Assembly: GCF_025465945.1 (NCBI RefSeq)
Contig: NZ_JANLNW010000052.1
Span: forward strand, 248,001-312,000
DNA: 64,000 nucleotides
Source of the DNA: Pseudomonas sp. 6D_7.1_Bac1
GTDB lineage: Bacteria > Pseudomonadota > Gammaproteobacteria > Pseudomonadales > Pseudomonadaceae
Reading direction: 5' to 3'
This document shows, in pieces, positions 63,053 through 64,000 of the stretch (within the stretch, counting starts at the first letter, position 1; each line of letters starts with the position of its first letter). Below the pieces are notes generated by a model. It saw only the letters and a program-made list of their open reading frames with translations. It was not told the DNA's origin and did no database searches. Made by a program: the position numbers and the translations under genes.

Positions 63053-63308
63053 CGGTAATTCCTCGAACGGTAACGCCGATCTGCGCCGGGCAGGGCGGGC
63101 GAAATAAAAGTATGCCCGACTATAACGCGACGCCCGGTCGACTGTGAACGCAGACGGAGTATTCAGTCTCTGAATGGGGCGTCACGGGGTGACTCGGTCA
63201 GCTCAGGAAATGGATACAAGGTGTGTGCCGCCGCTCGTTGCGACTGGACGCCCAAGGGTGTGAGGCATACGCTTGAAGGCTTCCCCAACGCTGCATAAGG
63301 ACCCAGCT

Positions 63309-64000
<692 letters not shown>

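Overview
The window is chromosomal DNA of a Pseudomonas of the fluorescens group. The gene orders nadB/algU-mucA-mucB-mucD, bcp-gcvR/dapA-bamC-MBL-purC-tRNA-Ser and rnd-ycgL are typical of that genus, codon use is GC-rich, and the intergenic spaces carry the REP/REPIN elements (GTGGGAGCGAGC...CTCGCGA) common in these genomes. No phage, integrase, IS element or CRISPR array is visible.

1-14.3 kb is core genome: NAD synthesis (nadB), the AlgU envelope-stress operon with two AlgU-type promoters and without mucC, an M48 protease, a TusA-like protein, an AI-2E type permease, bcp-gcvR, dapA-bamC-MBL hydrolase-purC and tRNA-Ser(CGA). 14.3-19.9 kb is accessory: a structured non-coding stretch, a secreted protein of unknown role, and a block of MFS efflux pump, FAD/NAD(P) oxidoreductase and MocR regulator.

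19.9-28.5 kb is the most interesting part. A polar amino-acid ABC transporter (ATPase, two permeases, binding protein) is followed by two histidine/aromatic ammonia-lyase homologues and a LysR regulator. In both lyases the Ala-Ser-Gly-Asp stretch that forms the MIO electrophile is replaced by one Tyr (GSVG-Y-L), the arrangement expected of MIO-independent lyases such as ergothionase, which eliminate trimethylamine from a betaine. The promoter regions of the ABC operon and of one lyase are copies of each other over about 220 bp. Each has a sigma-54 promoter, a perfect CTTGTA-N2-TACAAG operator of the HutC type over the predicted start of transcription, and an upstream dyad whose arms have changed in a compensating way. 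This suggests an uptake and catabolic system for a histidine betaine (hercynine, ergothioneine or similar) wired into hut-type control. A small GTG-started ORF with a strong ribosome site lies in the ABC leader.

28.6-33.2 kb holds a four-gene, translationally coupled operon for lipid-linked sugar transfer (GtrB-like, methyltransferase, GtrA, large membrane protein). 33.3-37.0 kb has two LysR regulators, LtrA and a CHMI-family isomerase. 37.2-40.7 kb is a cyanate detoxification locus (cynR, cynT, cynS and a CynX-like MFS). It is followed by a PheC-like periplasmic cyclohexadienyl dehydratase and a broken vgrG fragment.

42.5-64 kb returns to core and semi-core genes: a glutamine-synthetase-like ligase, rnd-ycgL, a 2-hydroxyacid dehydrogenase, a nitroreductase, YcgN, a peptidase-like protein lacking its zinc motif, an RNA methyltransferase, an HNH protein, a spermidine-synthase-like protein, a cyclic-nucleotide-binding protein, oligopeptidase B, a class II amidotransferase, an MFS gene with a Fur-box-like site, pxpABC (5-oxoprolinase), a MoxR/VWA pair, and the 5' part of cysK at the right edge.
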